Below, piece after piece: positions 1 to 7,782 of a stretch of DNA of 64,000 nt. Within the stretch, counting starts at the first letter, position 1. Each line of letters begins with the position of its first letter. This DNA is from Streptomyces aquilus (GTDB lineage: Bacteria; Actinomycetota; Actinomycetes; Streptomycetales; Streptomycetaceae), in NCBI RefSeq assembly GCF_003955715.1, contig NZ_CP034463.1:6014001-6078000 (forward strand). Direction: 5' to 3'. The notes under the pieces are model-generated. The model was not told where the DNA came from. It did no database searches and saw nothing but the letters and a program-made list of their open reading frames with translations. The translations under genes and the position numbers were made by a program.

Positions 1-92
1 AGTTGCTCGCGTCCACTGTGTTGGTTCTGAAACCACGAACAGCCCCGCGCCTGGTCACGGCGTGGTGTGGCAGTGTTTGACAGTTTCATAGT
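1..92 (+). other. 23S-5S rRNA internal spacer (partial)
   Basis: This is the stretch immediately before the 5S gene. It has no coding signal and matches the kind of spacer that separates 23S and 5S in Streptomyces rRNA operons. The 23S gene itself lies before the window. The assignment rests on position next to an unmistakable 5S gene. Confidence 0.7.
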
Positions 93-209
93 GTTTCGGT
101 GGTCATAGCGTGAGGGAAACGCCCGGTTACATTCCGAACCCGGAAGCTAAGCCTTACAGCGCCGATGGTACTGCAGGGGGGACCCTGTGGGAGAGTAGGA
201 CGCCGCCGA
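93..209 (+). rRNA. rrf: 5S ribosomal RNA
   Basis: The sequence carries the conserved actinobacterial 5S core, including 'cattccgaacccggaagcta' and 'gggagagtaggacgccgcc'. Its ends pair: gtttcggtgg at the 5' end with the ccgccgaac region at the 3' end. Length is about 117 nt, the usual size. It is the last gene of an rRNA operon and is followed within 15 nt by a strong hairpin. The exact 3' end is uncertain by a few bases. Confidence 0.95.
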
Positions 210-221
210 ACAAATTTTGAG

Positions 222-252
222 AAAACCCCGCATCGGTTCGGTGCGGGGTTTT
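222..252 (+). terminator. Intrinsic terminator of the rRNA operon
   Basis: An 11-bp perfect stem (aaaaccccgca / tgcggggtttt) encloses a 9-nt loop and ends in a short T tract. It sits 12 nt after the 5S gene and 20 nt before the next start codon, so it should end rRNA transcription. Confidence 0.85.
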
Positions 253-272
253 CTGCGTTTAGGCTCTGGTTT

Positions 273-917
273 ATGCGCTACGACTTGGTGATCTTCGACA
301 ATGACGGTGTCCTCGTGGACAGTGAGCCGATCTCCAATCGGTTGCTGGCCGCCTATCTGACGGAGCTCGGGCACCCGACCTCGTACGAGGACTCCATCCG
401 GGACTACATGGGGTCCGCGATGCACCGGATTCATGATCTGGTGCTGGAGCGCACGGGAGAGCGGCTGCCGGCCGAGTTCGATGACGTCTTTCATCGGCGG
501 GTGTTTGACGCGTTCGAGCGGGAGTTGAAGCCCGTGGGCGGTGCGGTGGACGTGCTGGAGAGGCTGGCCGGTGCCGGGGTGCCGTACTGCGTGGCCTCGT
601 CCGGGAGTCATGAGCGGATTCGGGTCGGGCATCGTACGACCGGGCTCGACCGGTGGTTCGAGGAGGCGCGGGTCTTCAGTTCGCAGGATGTGGGGCGGGG
701 GAAGCCGGCGCCGGATCTGTTCCTGTACGCCGCCGAGCGGATGGGGGTGGCGCCGGGGCGGTGTGTGGTCGTCGAGGACAGTCCGCTGGGGGTGCAGGCG
801 GCTGTCGCGGCCGGGATGGATGTCTATGGGTTCACCGCTATGACGCCTGCCGACAGGCTCGCCGGTGCCACTCAACTCTTCTCCGGCATGGGCGAGTTGG
901 CCGACCTGCTGATGTGA
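273..917 (+). CDS. HAD superfamily hydrolase, subfamily IA
   Basis: This 214-residue protein is probably a cytosolic phosphatase or phosphomutase acting on a small phosphorylated metabolite. The N-terminus carries HAD motif I (FDNDGVLVDSEP, with D9 as nucleophile and D11 as acid/base). Motif II is the serine in VASSGSHER, and motif IV is VVVEDSPLGVQAA. The helical cap follows motif I, as in the beta-phosphoglucomutase/phosphoglycolate phosphatase group. Substrate cannot be read from the sequence. An upstream in-frame extension would run into the 5S gene and terminator, so the ATG at 273 is preferred although no strong ribosome site precedes it. Confidence 0.9.
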   Translation: MRYDLVIFDNDGVLVDSEPISNRLLAAYLTELGHPTSYEDSIRDYMGSAMHRIHDLVLERTGERLPAEFDDVFHRRVFDAFERELKPVGGAVDVLERLAGAGVPYCVASSGSHERIRVGHRTTGLDRWFEEARVFSSQDVGRGKPAPDLFLYAAERMGVAPGRCVVVEDSPLGVQAAVAAGMDVYGFTAMTPADRLAGATQLFSGMGELADLLM

Positions 918-1010
918 TCGTGGGCATCGTCGGCGGCCTGACATTTGTCACGCCCAGCTCCGGACGATCGTTTCTACTGGGGGATCCCTGCTGGACGAGA
1001 AGCTGAGGGC

Positions 1011-1712
1011 ATGACGACGACGAGTGCGAACAAGCCGCAGAACCCCTTCCGCCCCCTGCTCCTGGACGTGGCGGTGCCGGTCGGGTCGTACTACCTCTTC
1101 CGGGAGGCCTTCGGGATGAGCACCTTCGCGGCGCTCGCCTGGAGCAGTGTCGTGCCGGCCGGGCGGACCGTGTGGGCGGTCGTCAAGGAGCGGAAGGCCA
1201 ACGGGCTGGCCGGGCTGATCCTGGTCGTGAACCTGGTGTCGCTGCTGCTCAGCTTCGTCTCCGGGGATCCGCGGCTGATGCTCGCCAAGGACAGTGCGGT
1301 CAGCAGCACGATCGGGATCGGGATCCTGGCGTCGGTGGTGCTGGGGCGGCCGATGATGACGGCCGGTCTCAAGCCGTTCCTGGTGAAGGCGGACGCCGCA
1401 AAGCACGCGGCCTGGGAGCGGTTGCTGGGTGGCGGCGCGGCCGGGTCCGCGGCCTTCCTGCGGGCCGAGCGGGTCTTCTCGGTGGTGTGGGGTGTGGTGC
1501 TGCTCGGGGAGTGCGTGGTGCGGATGGTGGGGGCGTACACCGTGCCCGTGGACACCATGGTGTGGCTGGGCTCGGTCGTCCTGGTCGGCGCGATCGGGCT
1601 CGGGATCGTGGTGGGTGGGGCGCTGGCCGCCGGGCCCATGGAGCGGATGCTCGCCGCCGAGGTCGAGGCGGCCGAGGAGGCCATGAAGGCCCAGGTCGCC
1701 GTCGCCGCCTGA
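1011..1712 (+). CDS. VC0807-family membrane protein
   Basis: The 233-residue protein is almost entirely hydrophobic, with about five or six membrane segments. The first follows the N-terminal motif FRPLLLDVAVPVGSYYLF. The overall pattern matches the uncharacterised VC0807 family, distantly like septation protein A (IspZ). No catalytic motif is visible. The ATG at 1011 follows 'gctgagggc' and is preferred over an upstream TTG at 945. The function is unknown; a role in envelope organisation or small-molecule transport is only a guess. Confidence 0.8.
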   Translation: MTTTSANKPQNPFRPLLLDVAVPVGSYYLFREAFGMSTFAALAWSSVVPAGRTVWAVVKERKANGLAGLILVVNLVSLLLSFVSGDPRLMLAKDSAVSSTIGIGILASVVLGRPMMTAGLKPFLVKADAAKHAAWERLLGGGAAGSAAFLRAERVFSVVWGVVLLGECVVRMVGAYTVPVDTMVWLGSVVLVGAIGLGIVVGGALAAGPMERMLAAEVEAAEEAMKAQVAVAA

Positions 1713-1786
1713 CCTCATCGTCGTAAGCCAAGACCTTCCGGGACCAGCTCCGATCGAAGGTGAAGGAAATTCATCTTTGGCTGGAT

Positions 1787-1800
1787 CTACCCACGGGTAG
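1787..1800. promoter_or_regulatory. Palindrome in the MFS gene promoter region
   Basis: CTACCC-AC-GGGTAG is a near-perfect dyad 24 bp before the ATG of the downstream exporter. A TACGCT -10-like hexamer lies between dyad and start codon, and there is no clear Shine-Dalgarno. The dyad could be an operator for a drug- or metabolite-responsive repressor, but no regulator gene lies next to it. Confidence 0.35.
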
Positions 1801-1823
1801 TCCGGGGCCCTACGCTCGCCGCC

Positions 1824-3041
1824 ATGACAGATGTGCTGCGGCGCGGTAGGGCCTCGTTGGCGTTCAGCTTCTTCGCGCAGGGGGTGGCCTTCGCTCTGCT
1901 CGTGACGCGGATTCCGGCGATTCAGGACCGGTACGGGATCTCCGACGCGCTGCTGCCGGCCTTCCTGGCCGCCGTGCCGGTGCTGGCCGGGGTCGGGAGC
2001 GTGACCACCGAGAAGCTGGTGAAGCGCATACCGCCGAGCCGGCTGCTGCGGTGGGCCCAGCCGGTCGTGCTGCTGGCGCTGCTCGGGGTCGGGGCGGGGG
2101 ACGCGACGGTCGAGCTGGCGATCGCGCTGGCCGCGTTCGGCCTCGCTGTCGGTGCGCTGGACGCCTCGATGAACATGCTCGGGGTCAGTCTGCAGCGGGC
2201 GTACGGGCGCAGCATCATGCTCAGCTTCCATGCCGTGTTCAGCCTCGGCGGGATCGTGGGGGCGTCGCTGGCGTGGGTGGGGGCGCACTGGGATCTGGCG
2301 TTGTTCGTGTCGTATCTGCCGGTCGTGGCCGTGCTGCTGCCGGCCGCGTTCGTCGGGAGTCGGTGGTACGTCGACAGCGATGATCCCGGGCCGGTGGAGG
2401 CGCAGGCCGGCGGCGGCGGGGACGGTGTGGTCTTCAAGGCGTTGCTGCCGCTGTGTCTGGTGATGACCTTCGCGTACATCGGGGACTCGACGGTCTCCAA
2501 CTGGAGTGCGAAGTATCTGGAGGACGTGCTCGGGAGCAGTGAGCAGTTGGCGACCGTGCCGTACAACGTCTACATGGTCACCACCCTGATCGGGCGGGGG
2601 CTCGGGGACTTCGGGGTGCGGCGGTTCGGGGCGGTGACCGTGGTGCGGGTGGGGGCCGTGGTGGCCGCGCTCGGGTTCGCGGTGGTGGCTGTGGCGCCCG
2701 GGGCGTGGGTCGGGATGCTCGGGTTCACGTTGCTGGGGCTGGGGCTGTGTGTGCTGGTGCCGCAGACCTTCGCGGCGGCCGGGCGGCTGTTCCCGGCGGC
2801 GTCCGATGCGGCGGTCGCGCGGCTCAATGTATTCAACTATGTCGGGTTTTTGGTCGGTTCGCCGTTGGTGGGGGCGCTCGGTGACGCGTGGAGTTATCGC
2901 GGGGCGATGCTGGTGCCGATGGTGTTGGTGCTGGTGACGCTGGTGTACGCCCGGTCGTTCGCCGCTCAACCGGACCGATACGGTGGCGGGCATGAGCGGC
3001 CGCGCACAGCTGATGTGGGACGAGGCAGTAACGGGCTATGA
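1824..3041 (+). CDS. MFS transporter (YbjJ-like)
   Basis: This 405-residue integral membrane protein should be a proton-coupled exporter. Its 12 predicted segments are split by a hydrophilic loop near residues 185-205 (DSDDPGPVEAQAGGGGDG). The start FAQGVAFALLVTRIPAIQDRYGISD and the GALDASMNMLGVSLQRAYGR segment resemble the YbjJ/fucose-permease-like branch of the major facilitator superfamily. The C-terminal 50 nt overlap the acuC start, so the two genes are likely co-transcribed. Substrate is unknown. The short leader lacks a clear ribosome site. Confidence 0.88.
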   Translation: MTDVLRRGRASLAFSFFAQGVAFALLVTRIPAIQDRYGISDALLPAFLAAVPVLAGVGSVTTEKLVKRIPPSRLLRWAQPVVLLALLGVGAGDATVELAIALAAFGLAVGALDASMNMLGVSLQRAYGRSIMLSFHAVFSLGGIVGASLAWVGAHWDLALFVSYLPVVAVLLPAAFVGSRWYVDSDDPGPVEAQAGGGGDGVVFKALLPLCLVMTFAYIGDSTVSNWSAKYLEDVLGSSEQLATVPYNVYMVTTLIGRGLGDFGVRRFGAVTVVRVGAVVAALGFAVVAVAPGAWVGMLGFTLLGLGLCVLVPQTFAAAGRLFPAASDAAVARLNVFNYVGFLVGSPLVGALGDAWSYRGAMLVPMVLVLVTLVYARSFAAQPDRYGGGHERPRTADVGRGSNGL

Positions 3042-4167
3042 CTTCGGTCCGGAGCATCCGATGGATCCGGTCCGGCTTGCGCTGACCCGGAGCCTGGTGA
3101 GTGCCTTCGGGCTGGACCGGGACGTGGACGTCGTCGCCGCGAAGCCGGCCGGGGAGTCGACGCTGCGGCTGGTGCACCGGGAGGACTACATCGAGGCCGT
3201 GAAGGCGGCTTCGGAGAATCCCGGGGCGGCGGACGGGGCGTACGGGATCGGGACGCTGGATGATCCCGCCTTCGCCGGGATGCACGAGGTGTCCGCGATG
3301 ATCGCCGGGCAGTCGGTGGGGGCGGCGGAGGCGGTGTGGCACGGGGACGCGCTGCACGCGGTGAACTTCGCAGGTGGGCTGCATCATGCGATGCCCGGGG
3401 GTGCGTCGGGGTTCTGTATCTACAACGATGCTTCGCTGGCGATCGCGCGGCTGCTGGAGCTGGGGGCCGAGCGGGTCGCGTACGTGGATGTCGATGTGCA
3501 TCACGGGGACGGGGTGCAGGCGGCGTTCTGGGAGGATCCGCGGGTTCTGACGATTTCGCTGCACGAGCATCCTCGGACGTTGTTTCCGCAGACCGGGTGG
3601 GCTGAGGAGACCGGGGCGGACGGGGCCGCGGAGGGGAGCGCGGTGAATGTCGCGTTGCCTGCGGGGACCGGGGATGCGGGGTGGTTGCGGGCGTTTCATG
3701 CGGTGGTGCCGGAGCTGCTTGCCGATTTTCGGCCGCAGGTGTTGGTGACGCAGCACGGGGCGGATACGCACTTCGAGGATCCGTTGGCTCATCTTGCGGT
3801 GTCGTTGGATGCGCAGCGGGCTGTGCAGGTGGCGTGTCATGAGCTGGCGCACTCTTGTGCCGACGGGCGGTGGGTCGCGTTGGGCGGGGGCGGGTATGCG
3901 GTCGTGGACGTCGTGCCTCGGTCGTGGACGCATCTGGTGGGGATCGCGGCGGGGCGGGAGTTGGCGCCGGAGAGTGTGATTCCTGAGAGTTGGCGGCAGG
4001 AAGTGTTCGCTCGGACGCGGCAGTTGGGGCCGATGCGGATGACTGATGGGCGGTGGCCGGTGTCTTGGGCCGACTGGGAGGCGGGGTACGACCCGGCTGA
4101 CCGGCTGGATCAGGCGGTGCTGGCTACTCGGCGGGCGGTGTTTCCGTTGCGGGGGTTGTTGGCGTAG
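2992..4167 (+). CDS. acuC: AcuC-like acetoin utilization/histone deacetylase family protein
   Basis: This 391-residue zinc hydrolase removes acetyl groups from lysine side chains. In bacteria AcuC is known for reactivating acetyl-CoA synthetase. Visible signatures are the histidine pair in GGLHHAMPGGASGFCIYND, the zinc-binding YVDVDVHHGDGVQ block, and the late GGGGYAV loop. Length and motif order fit class I/II HDAC-type AcuC proteins. The ATG at 2992 is chosen; GTG 2983 and ATG 3013 are also possible. The gene overlaps the upstream transporter and is followed by a repeat array, not by acetoin genes, so the acetoin link is by family only. Confidence 0.9.
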   Translation: MSGRAQLMWDEAVTGYDFGPEHPMDPVRLALTRSLVSAFGLDRDVDVVAAKPAGESTLRLVHREDYIEAVKAASENPGAADGAYGIGTLDDPAFAGMHEVSAMIAGQSVGAAEAVWHGDALHAVNFAGGLHHAMPGGASGFCIYNDASLAIARLLELGAERVAYVDVDVHHGDGVQAAFWEDPRVLTISLHEHPRTLFPQTGWAEETGADGAAEGSAVNVALPAGTGDAGWLRAFHAVVPELLADFRPQVLVTQHGADTHFEDPLAHLAVSLDAQRAVQVACHELAHSCADGRWVALGGGGYAVVDVVPRSWTHLVGIAAGRELAPESVIPESWRQEVFARTRQLGPMRMTDGRWPVSWADWEAGYDPADRLDQAVLATRRAVFPLRGLLA

Positions 4168-4229
4168 GGCTGCTCGGGTCTCTGGCCGGCGTGGGGCTGG
4201 GCGGTGCTGGGCGGGGGTGGGTTTCGCTC

Positions 4230-4935
4230 GCCCGCGCTGGCGGGGTGCCGCTGCGCCCACCCGTGCCGTCCCGGCGGTGCGACTGCCCGCAGCTACGCAG
4301 GGATGCGGGTGGCGTTGCTTGGGTGGGCGTCGTCCCAGCGGCACGACTGCCCGCAGTTGCGCAGGGGTGCGGGTGGCGTTGTTTGGGTGGGCGTCGTCCC
4401 GGCGGTGCGACTGCCCGCAGCTACGCAGGGATGCGGGTGGCGTTGCTTGGGTGGGCGTCGTCCCAGCGGCACGACTGCCCGCAGTTGCGCAGGGGTGCGG
4501 GTGGCGTTGTTTGGGTGGGCGTCGTCCCGGCGGTGCGACTGCCCGCAGCTACGCAGGGATGCGGGTGGCGTTGCTTGGGTGGGCGTCGTCCCAGCGGCAC
4601 GACTGCCCGCAGTTGCGCAGGGGTGCGGGTGGCGTTGTTTGGGTGGGCGTCGTCCCGGCGGTGCGACTGCCCGCAGCTACGCAGGGATGCGGGTGGCGTT
4701 GCTTGGGTGGGCGTCGTCCCAGCGGCACGACTGCCCGCAGCTACGCAGGGATGCGGGTGGCGTTGTTTGGGTGGGCGTCGTCCCGGCGGTGCGACTGCCC
4801 GCAGCTACGCAGGGATGCGGGTGGCGTTGCTTGGGTGGGCGTCGTCCCAGCGGCACGACTGCCCGCAGCTACGCAGGGATGCGGGTGGCGTTGTTTGGGT
4901 GGGTGTCGTCCCGGCGGTGCGGCTGTCCGTAGCCA
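4230..4935 (+). repeat. Tandem array of 64-bp units in 128-bp higher-order repeats
   Basis: The gap between acuC and the next gene is filled by a tandem array. The heading 'ccggcggtgcgactgcccgc' recurs at exactly 128-bp steps (4271, 4399, 4527, 4655, 4783, 4911). Each 128-bp period contains two diverged 64-bp halves, one with 'cagctacgcagggatg' and one with 'cagttgcgcaggggtg'. The last period uses the first type twice. Each half holds the arms CCCGCA and TGCGGG around a 12-nt loop, so the RNA could form a row of hairpins. Because 64 is not a multiple of three, the frame shifts at each unit and all three forward frames read as similar repeats. I therefore do not call a protein here. Confidence 0.93.
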
Positions 4936-5027
4936 GGGCATAGGGCCCCACGACCGCCCGTGGCTCGGCGGAGGCGCAGGGGGCGTTACGCCAACTGTGC
5001 GGTGTTTTTCTGTTCCCGTGTTGTTGT

Positions 5028-5870
5028 GTGGGGGGATCCGTCAGCATCGCTCCCGTGTTGAGCACCGGCGCGCTGCGCGCTCATCTGTTGGCCGCTCGGC
5101 TGGCCGGGACCGTGGCTACCTCTCGGGAGGAGAGTCTGCGGAGTTATCGGCTGTTCGCTGCCCGGGATCCTCGGGTGCTGATCGGGCTTGACCCGGAGTG
5201 GGCTTGGGAGCAGCGGGATTTGATCGCTTTGATGGCCGATAAGTGTGGGGTCTCCGACGACCCCGGGCACACAACTGGCCATGATGTGATCGATCCCGAC
5301 CGGACGCTCGCCGCGCTTGACGCCTTCGCTGCTCGGCTCGCCGCTGTAGCGGAGCGTGGCGCCACGGTGCTGCTCGGGACCGGGCACCCCCATCGACTGC
5401 TGGGGTTCTACGCCGCCTTGGCGGACGCGCTGTCGGCGGCGGGATGTACCGTCCTCACCCCAGCGCAGGGTCACTGTGTCGACATAACGACCCGGTTCGG
5501 CCTACGCACGTACAACCTTGACTACGTACGAGGAGTCGCGCTGGTACGGGAACCGGGCGAGTTGAGCTCCGGTTGTGCGACCGGCGTGCACACCCACTCG
5601 CCCCTCCCGGTTCGGACCGTGCTGGCGGCCGCCGCGGAGCGGGGCACGGGGCTGCCCGAGCTTGTCATCGGGGATCACGGATGGGTCTGCGGGGCAGGTC
5701 AGCTGGGGTTTGAGGCCATTGGGCTGGCCGACACGGATGATCCCGCGTTGTTCGTGGGGGAGGCCGAAGGGGTCGTGTCCGTAGTCGTTCCACTTGATGA
5801 CGCTGTGCGGTCTGATTACTACCGGCCGCTTACCCGCTACGTACTCAATCGAGCGTGTCTGTCACAGTAG
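5028..5870 (+). CDS. Conserved actinobacterial protein, putative phosphatase
   Basis: The protein is about 280 residues, soluble, with no signal peptide. Similar Streptomyces proteins are, from memory, labelled phosphatase, but I see no classical phosphatase signature. It has an alternating alpha/beta pattern, LLGTGHPHRLLGFY near residue 120, and a conserved-looking VIGDHGWVCGAGQLGFEAIG near 210. It sits between the acuC/repeat region and the BldC-like regulator. The start is uncertain: GTG 5028 follows a T-rich stretch, while GTG 5055 would give an N-terminus nine residues shorter. Treat the function as unproven. Confidence 0.65.
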   Translation: MGGSVSIAPVLSTGALRAHLLAARLAGTVATSREESLRSYRLFAARDPRVLIGLDPEWAWEQRDLIALMADKCGVSDDPGHTTGHDVIDPDRTLAALDAFAARLAAVAERGATVLLGTGHPHRLLGFYAALADALSAAGCTVLTPAQGHCVDITTRFGLRTYNLDYVRGVALVREPGELSSGCATGVHTHSPLPVRTVLAAAAERGTGLPELVIGDHGWVCGAGQLGFEAIGLADTDDPALFVGEAEGVVSVVVPLDDAVRSDYYRPLTRYVLNRACLSQ

Positions 5871-5999
5871 GCCGCCGATGGGTGCACCTCTTCCCCACTC
5901 GCATCACCCGCCCCTACATTGGGGAGTGAGCACGCAACGACGAAGAGTCACCGGAAGGGGAAGCCGGTGGCCGTCGAGTGCGGAAGGTTCAGGTGTGTC

Positions 6000-6212
6000 A
6001 TGGCTGCAGCTGGCGAGAGGCCTCTGAACGAGGTTCAGTTCCTTACCGTGGCGGAAGTCGCCTCGGTGATGCGAGTGTCGAAGATGACCGTGTACCGGTT
6101 GGTGCACAGCGGTCATCTGCCCGCGATCCGGGTGGGGCGGTCCTTCCGCGTCCCCGAGCAAGCGGTTCACGAGTACCTTCGCGAGAGCTATGTGGGGGTG
6201 GAAACCGCCTGA
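6000..6212 (+). CDS. BldC-like helix-turn-helix protein (excisionase family)
   Basis: This 70-residue DNA-binding protein has a single MerR/excisionase-type winged helix. The core LTVAEVASVMRVSKMTVYRLVHSGHLPAIRVGRSFRVPEQAVHEYL covers about residues 15-60. Its likely role is transcriptional control by cooperative binding to direct repeats, as described for BldC. In known Streptomyces genomes a BldC paralogue lies a few genes from bldN, as here. GTG at 5967 has a better Shine-Dalgarno (ggaagggg) and would add 11 residues, so the start is not settled. Confidence 0.85.
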   Translation: MAAAGERPLNEVQFLTVAEVASVMRVSKMTVYRLVHSGHLPAIRVGRSFRVPEQAVHEYLRESYVGVETA

Positions 6213-6270
6213 TGGCTGTGGGGTGGGGGGATCCTTCAGGGCATGTTCCGGACCCCCCTTTCCCCCTCGA

Positions 6271-6300
6271 TTACGACCTCAGCGCTCGGGCGGGTAGGCT
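6271..6300 (+). promoter_or_regulatory. Candidate vegetative promoter for bS22
   Basis: TTACGA (6271-6276) and TAGGCT (6295-6300) are separated by 18 bp and lie 70 bp before the bS22 start. The -10 fits the Streptomyces TAGRRT-like pattern well; the -35 fits TTGACR only partly. Confidence 0.3.
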
Positions 6301-6370
6301 AGCCCCTCGTAGGTCGTGTGGGCCCATGGCGCCCAAACGCCGAGTGGATGAGAAGTGAGCGAGGGTAGTC

Positions 6371-6469
6371 GTGGGCTCTGTTATCAAGAAGCGGCGCAAG
6401 CGGATGGCGAAGAAGAAGCACCGCAAGCTGCTCAAGCGCACGCGCGTTCAGCGTCGTAACAAGAAGTAG
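6371..6469 (+). CDS. 30S ribosomal protein bS22 (AURKAIP1/COX24 domain), 32 residues
   Basis: A GTG-started open frame encodes a tiny, extremely basic protein. It begins [18 protein letters not shown], ends RVQRRNKK, and more than half of its residues are Lys or Arg. This is the actinobacterial small-subunit protein bS22, found in mycobacterial ribosomes near the decoding centre and related to the mitochondrial COX24 domain. 'gcgaggg' supplies a ribosome site seven bases before the GTG. A strong hairpin follows 25 nt after the stop, making it probably a monocistronic unit. Confidence 0.93.
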   Translation: MGSVIKKRRKRMAKKKHRKLLKRTRVQRRNKK

Positions 6470-6494
6470 TACGGCGCCGCGCAGACTGCGTGAT

Positions 6495-6526
6495 GTGGCC
6501 CCCCACCACACCCGGTGGGGGGCCAC
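6495..6526 (+). terminator. Terminator downstream of bS22
   Basis: A perfect 13-bp stem (gtggccccccacc / ggtggggggccac) has a 6-nt loop and lies 25 nt after the bS22 stop. There is no long T tract, which is common for Streptomyces terminators. Confidence 0.8.
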
Positions 6527-6706
6527 ACGCATATCCACCGTCCCCCGCCCGCTTCACATGGCCTGGTCTGGTCGTACGACTGTGGATGTCGTCACTTCGT
6601 GCATTGGGTGGTCATCACAGCGCAACATCGACCCGCTAGGTTGGCCGCACACGGGGAACGCGACAGGGTGTGCAGGGGGACGAGTGCTGGAAGGAAGGCG
6701 CTGATC

Positions 6707-7768
6707 TTGGGCAAGGTCGTGCTCGTGACCGGAGTGGCCCGTCAACTGGGCGGTCGGTTCGTCCGGCGCATCCAGCGGGACCCGCGGGTCGACCGGGTGA
6801 TCGCCGTGGACGCCGTGCCGCCGGAGCACCATCTGGGCGGTGCCGAATTCATCCAGGCCGACATCCGGCAGCCGACCATAGCGAGGGTGCTGGCCGAGAC
6901 GGCCGCCGATACGGTCGTACACCTGGATGTGACGGCGATGGCACTCGGCGGTGGCAGCCGGACCACGGTCAAGGAGACCAACGTCATCGGCACCATGCAG
7001 CTGCTCGGGGCCTGTCAGAAGTCGCCGTCGGTCAAGCGGCTGGTGGTGAAGTCCAGTACGAACGTGTACGGGTCGGCGCCCCGTGATCCGGCCGTCTTCA
7101 CCGAGACCACCCCGCCCAAGTCCCTGCCCAGCGGCGGGTTCGCCAAGGACGCCGTCGAGGTCGAGGGGTATGTGCGCGGCTTCGCGCGGCGGCGGCCCGA
7201 TGTCGCCGTGTGCGTGCTGCGGTTCGCGAACATCCTCGGGCCGAGCGCGGACACCCCGCTCGCCTCGTACTTCTCGCTGCCGGTGCTGCCGACCGTGTTC
7301 GGGTACGACCCGCGGTTGCAGTTCGTCCATGAGGACGACGTGATCGAGGTGCTGCGGATCGCCTCGCACGAACCGGAGCGGGGCACACTCAACAGCGGCA
7401 CCTTCAACATCGCCGGCGACGGCGTGCTGCTGCTCTCGCAGTGCTCGCGGCGGCTCGGGCGGCCGACCGTGCCGCTGTTGCTGCCCGCCGTCACCTGGGC
7501 GGGCTCCCTGGTCCGTACGCTGGGCATGACGGACTTCTCGCCCGAACAGATCCGGCTGCTCACCCATGGCCGGGTCGTGGCGACGGACCAGATGCGGGAG
7601 ACGCTGGGCTTCCAGCCGAAGTACACGACGGCGGAGACCTTCGCGGACTTCGCGCGGGTCCGCGGCCCCGGGCTGCTGCCGCCGGAGGCCCTCGCGGGGG
7701 CCGTCGACCGGATCGCCGCGCTGCCCGCCCTGGGCGGCGGCCACCCCCCGACGCAGAGCGCCAACTGA
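6707..7768 (+). CDS. NAD-dependent epimerase/dehydratase family protein (extended SDR)
   Basis: The 353-residue protein has an N-terminal Rossmann fold beginning KVVLVTGVARQLGGRFVRRI, a variant of the GxxGxxG nucleotide-binding motif. AVDAVPP follows as the end of strand 2. The catalytic region around VVKSSTNVYGSAPRDP carries the Ser/Tyr of extended SDR enzymes, although the tyrosine motif YxxxK is not canonical here. It therefore may bind NAD and regulate rather than catalyse. The TTG at 6707 is preferred because 'aaggaagg' precedes it. The acyltransferase gene follows after 14 nt, so the two probably form an operon acting at the membrane. Confidence 0.85.
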   Translation: MGKVVLVTGVARQLGGRFVRRIQRDPRVDRVIAVDAVPPEHHLGGAEFIQADIRQPTIARVLAETAADTVVHLDVTAMALGGGSRTTVKETNVIGTMQLLGACQKSPSVKRLVVKSSTNVYGSAPRDPAVFTETTPPKSLPSGGFAKDAVEVEGYVRGFARRRPDVAVCVLRFANILGPSADTPLASYFSLPVLPTVFGYDPRLQFVHEDDVIEVLRIASHEPERGTLNSGTFNIAGDGVLLLSQCSRRLGRPTVPLLLPAVTWAGSLVRTLGMTDFSPEQIRLLTHGRVVATDQMRETLGFQPKYTTAETFADFARVRGPGLLPPEALAGAVDRIAALPALGGGHPPTQSAN

Positions 7769-7782
7769 GGAGCGCATCAACG

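Noticed and set aside
165..272. N-terminal extension of the HAD hydrolase into the 5S gene.
   Set aside because: It would translate the rRNA and its terminator; the HAD motif begins normally at ATG 273.
4271..4935. CRISPR-like array.
   Set aside because: There are no unique spacers; the whole 128-bp unit repeats, and no cas genes are near.
4046..5191. A 381-codon plus-strand frame running through the 64-bp array, with similar frames in the other two phases.
   Set aside because: All three forward frames are open because the unit is not a multiple of three and lacks stop codons. No start signal or fold supports any of them.
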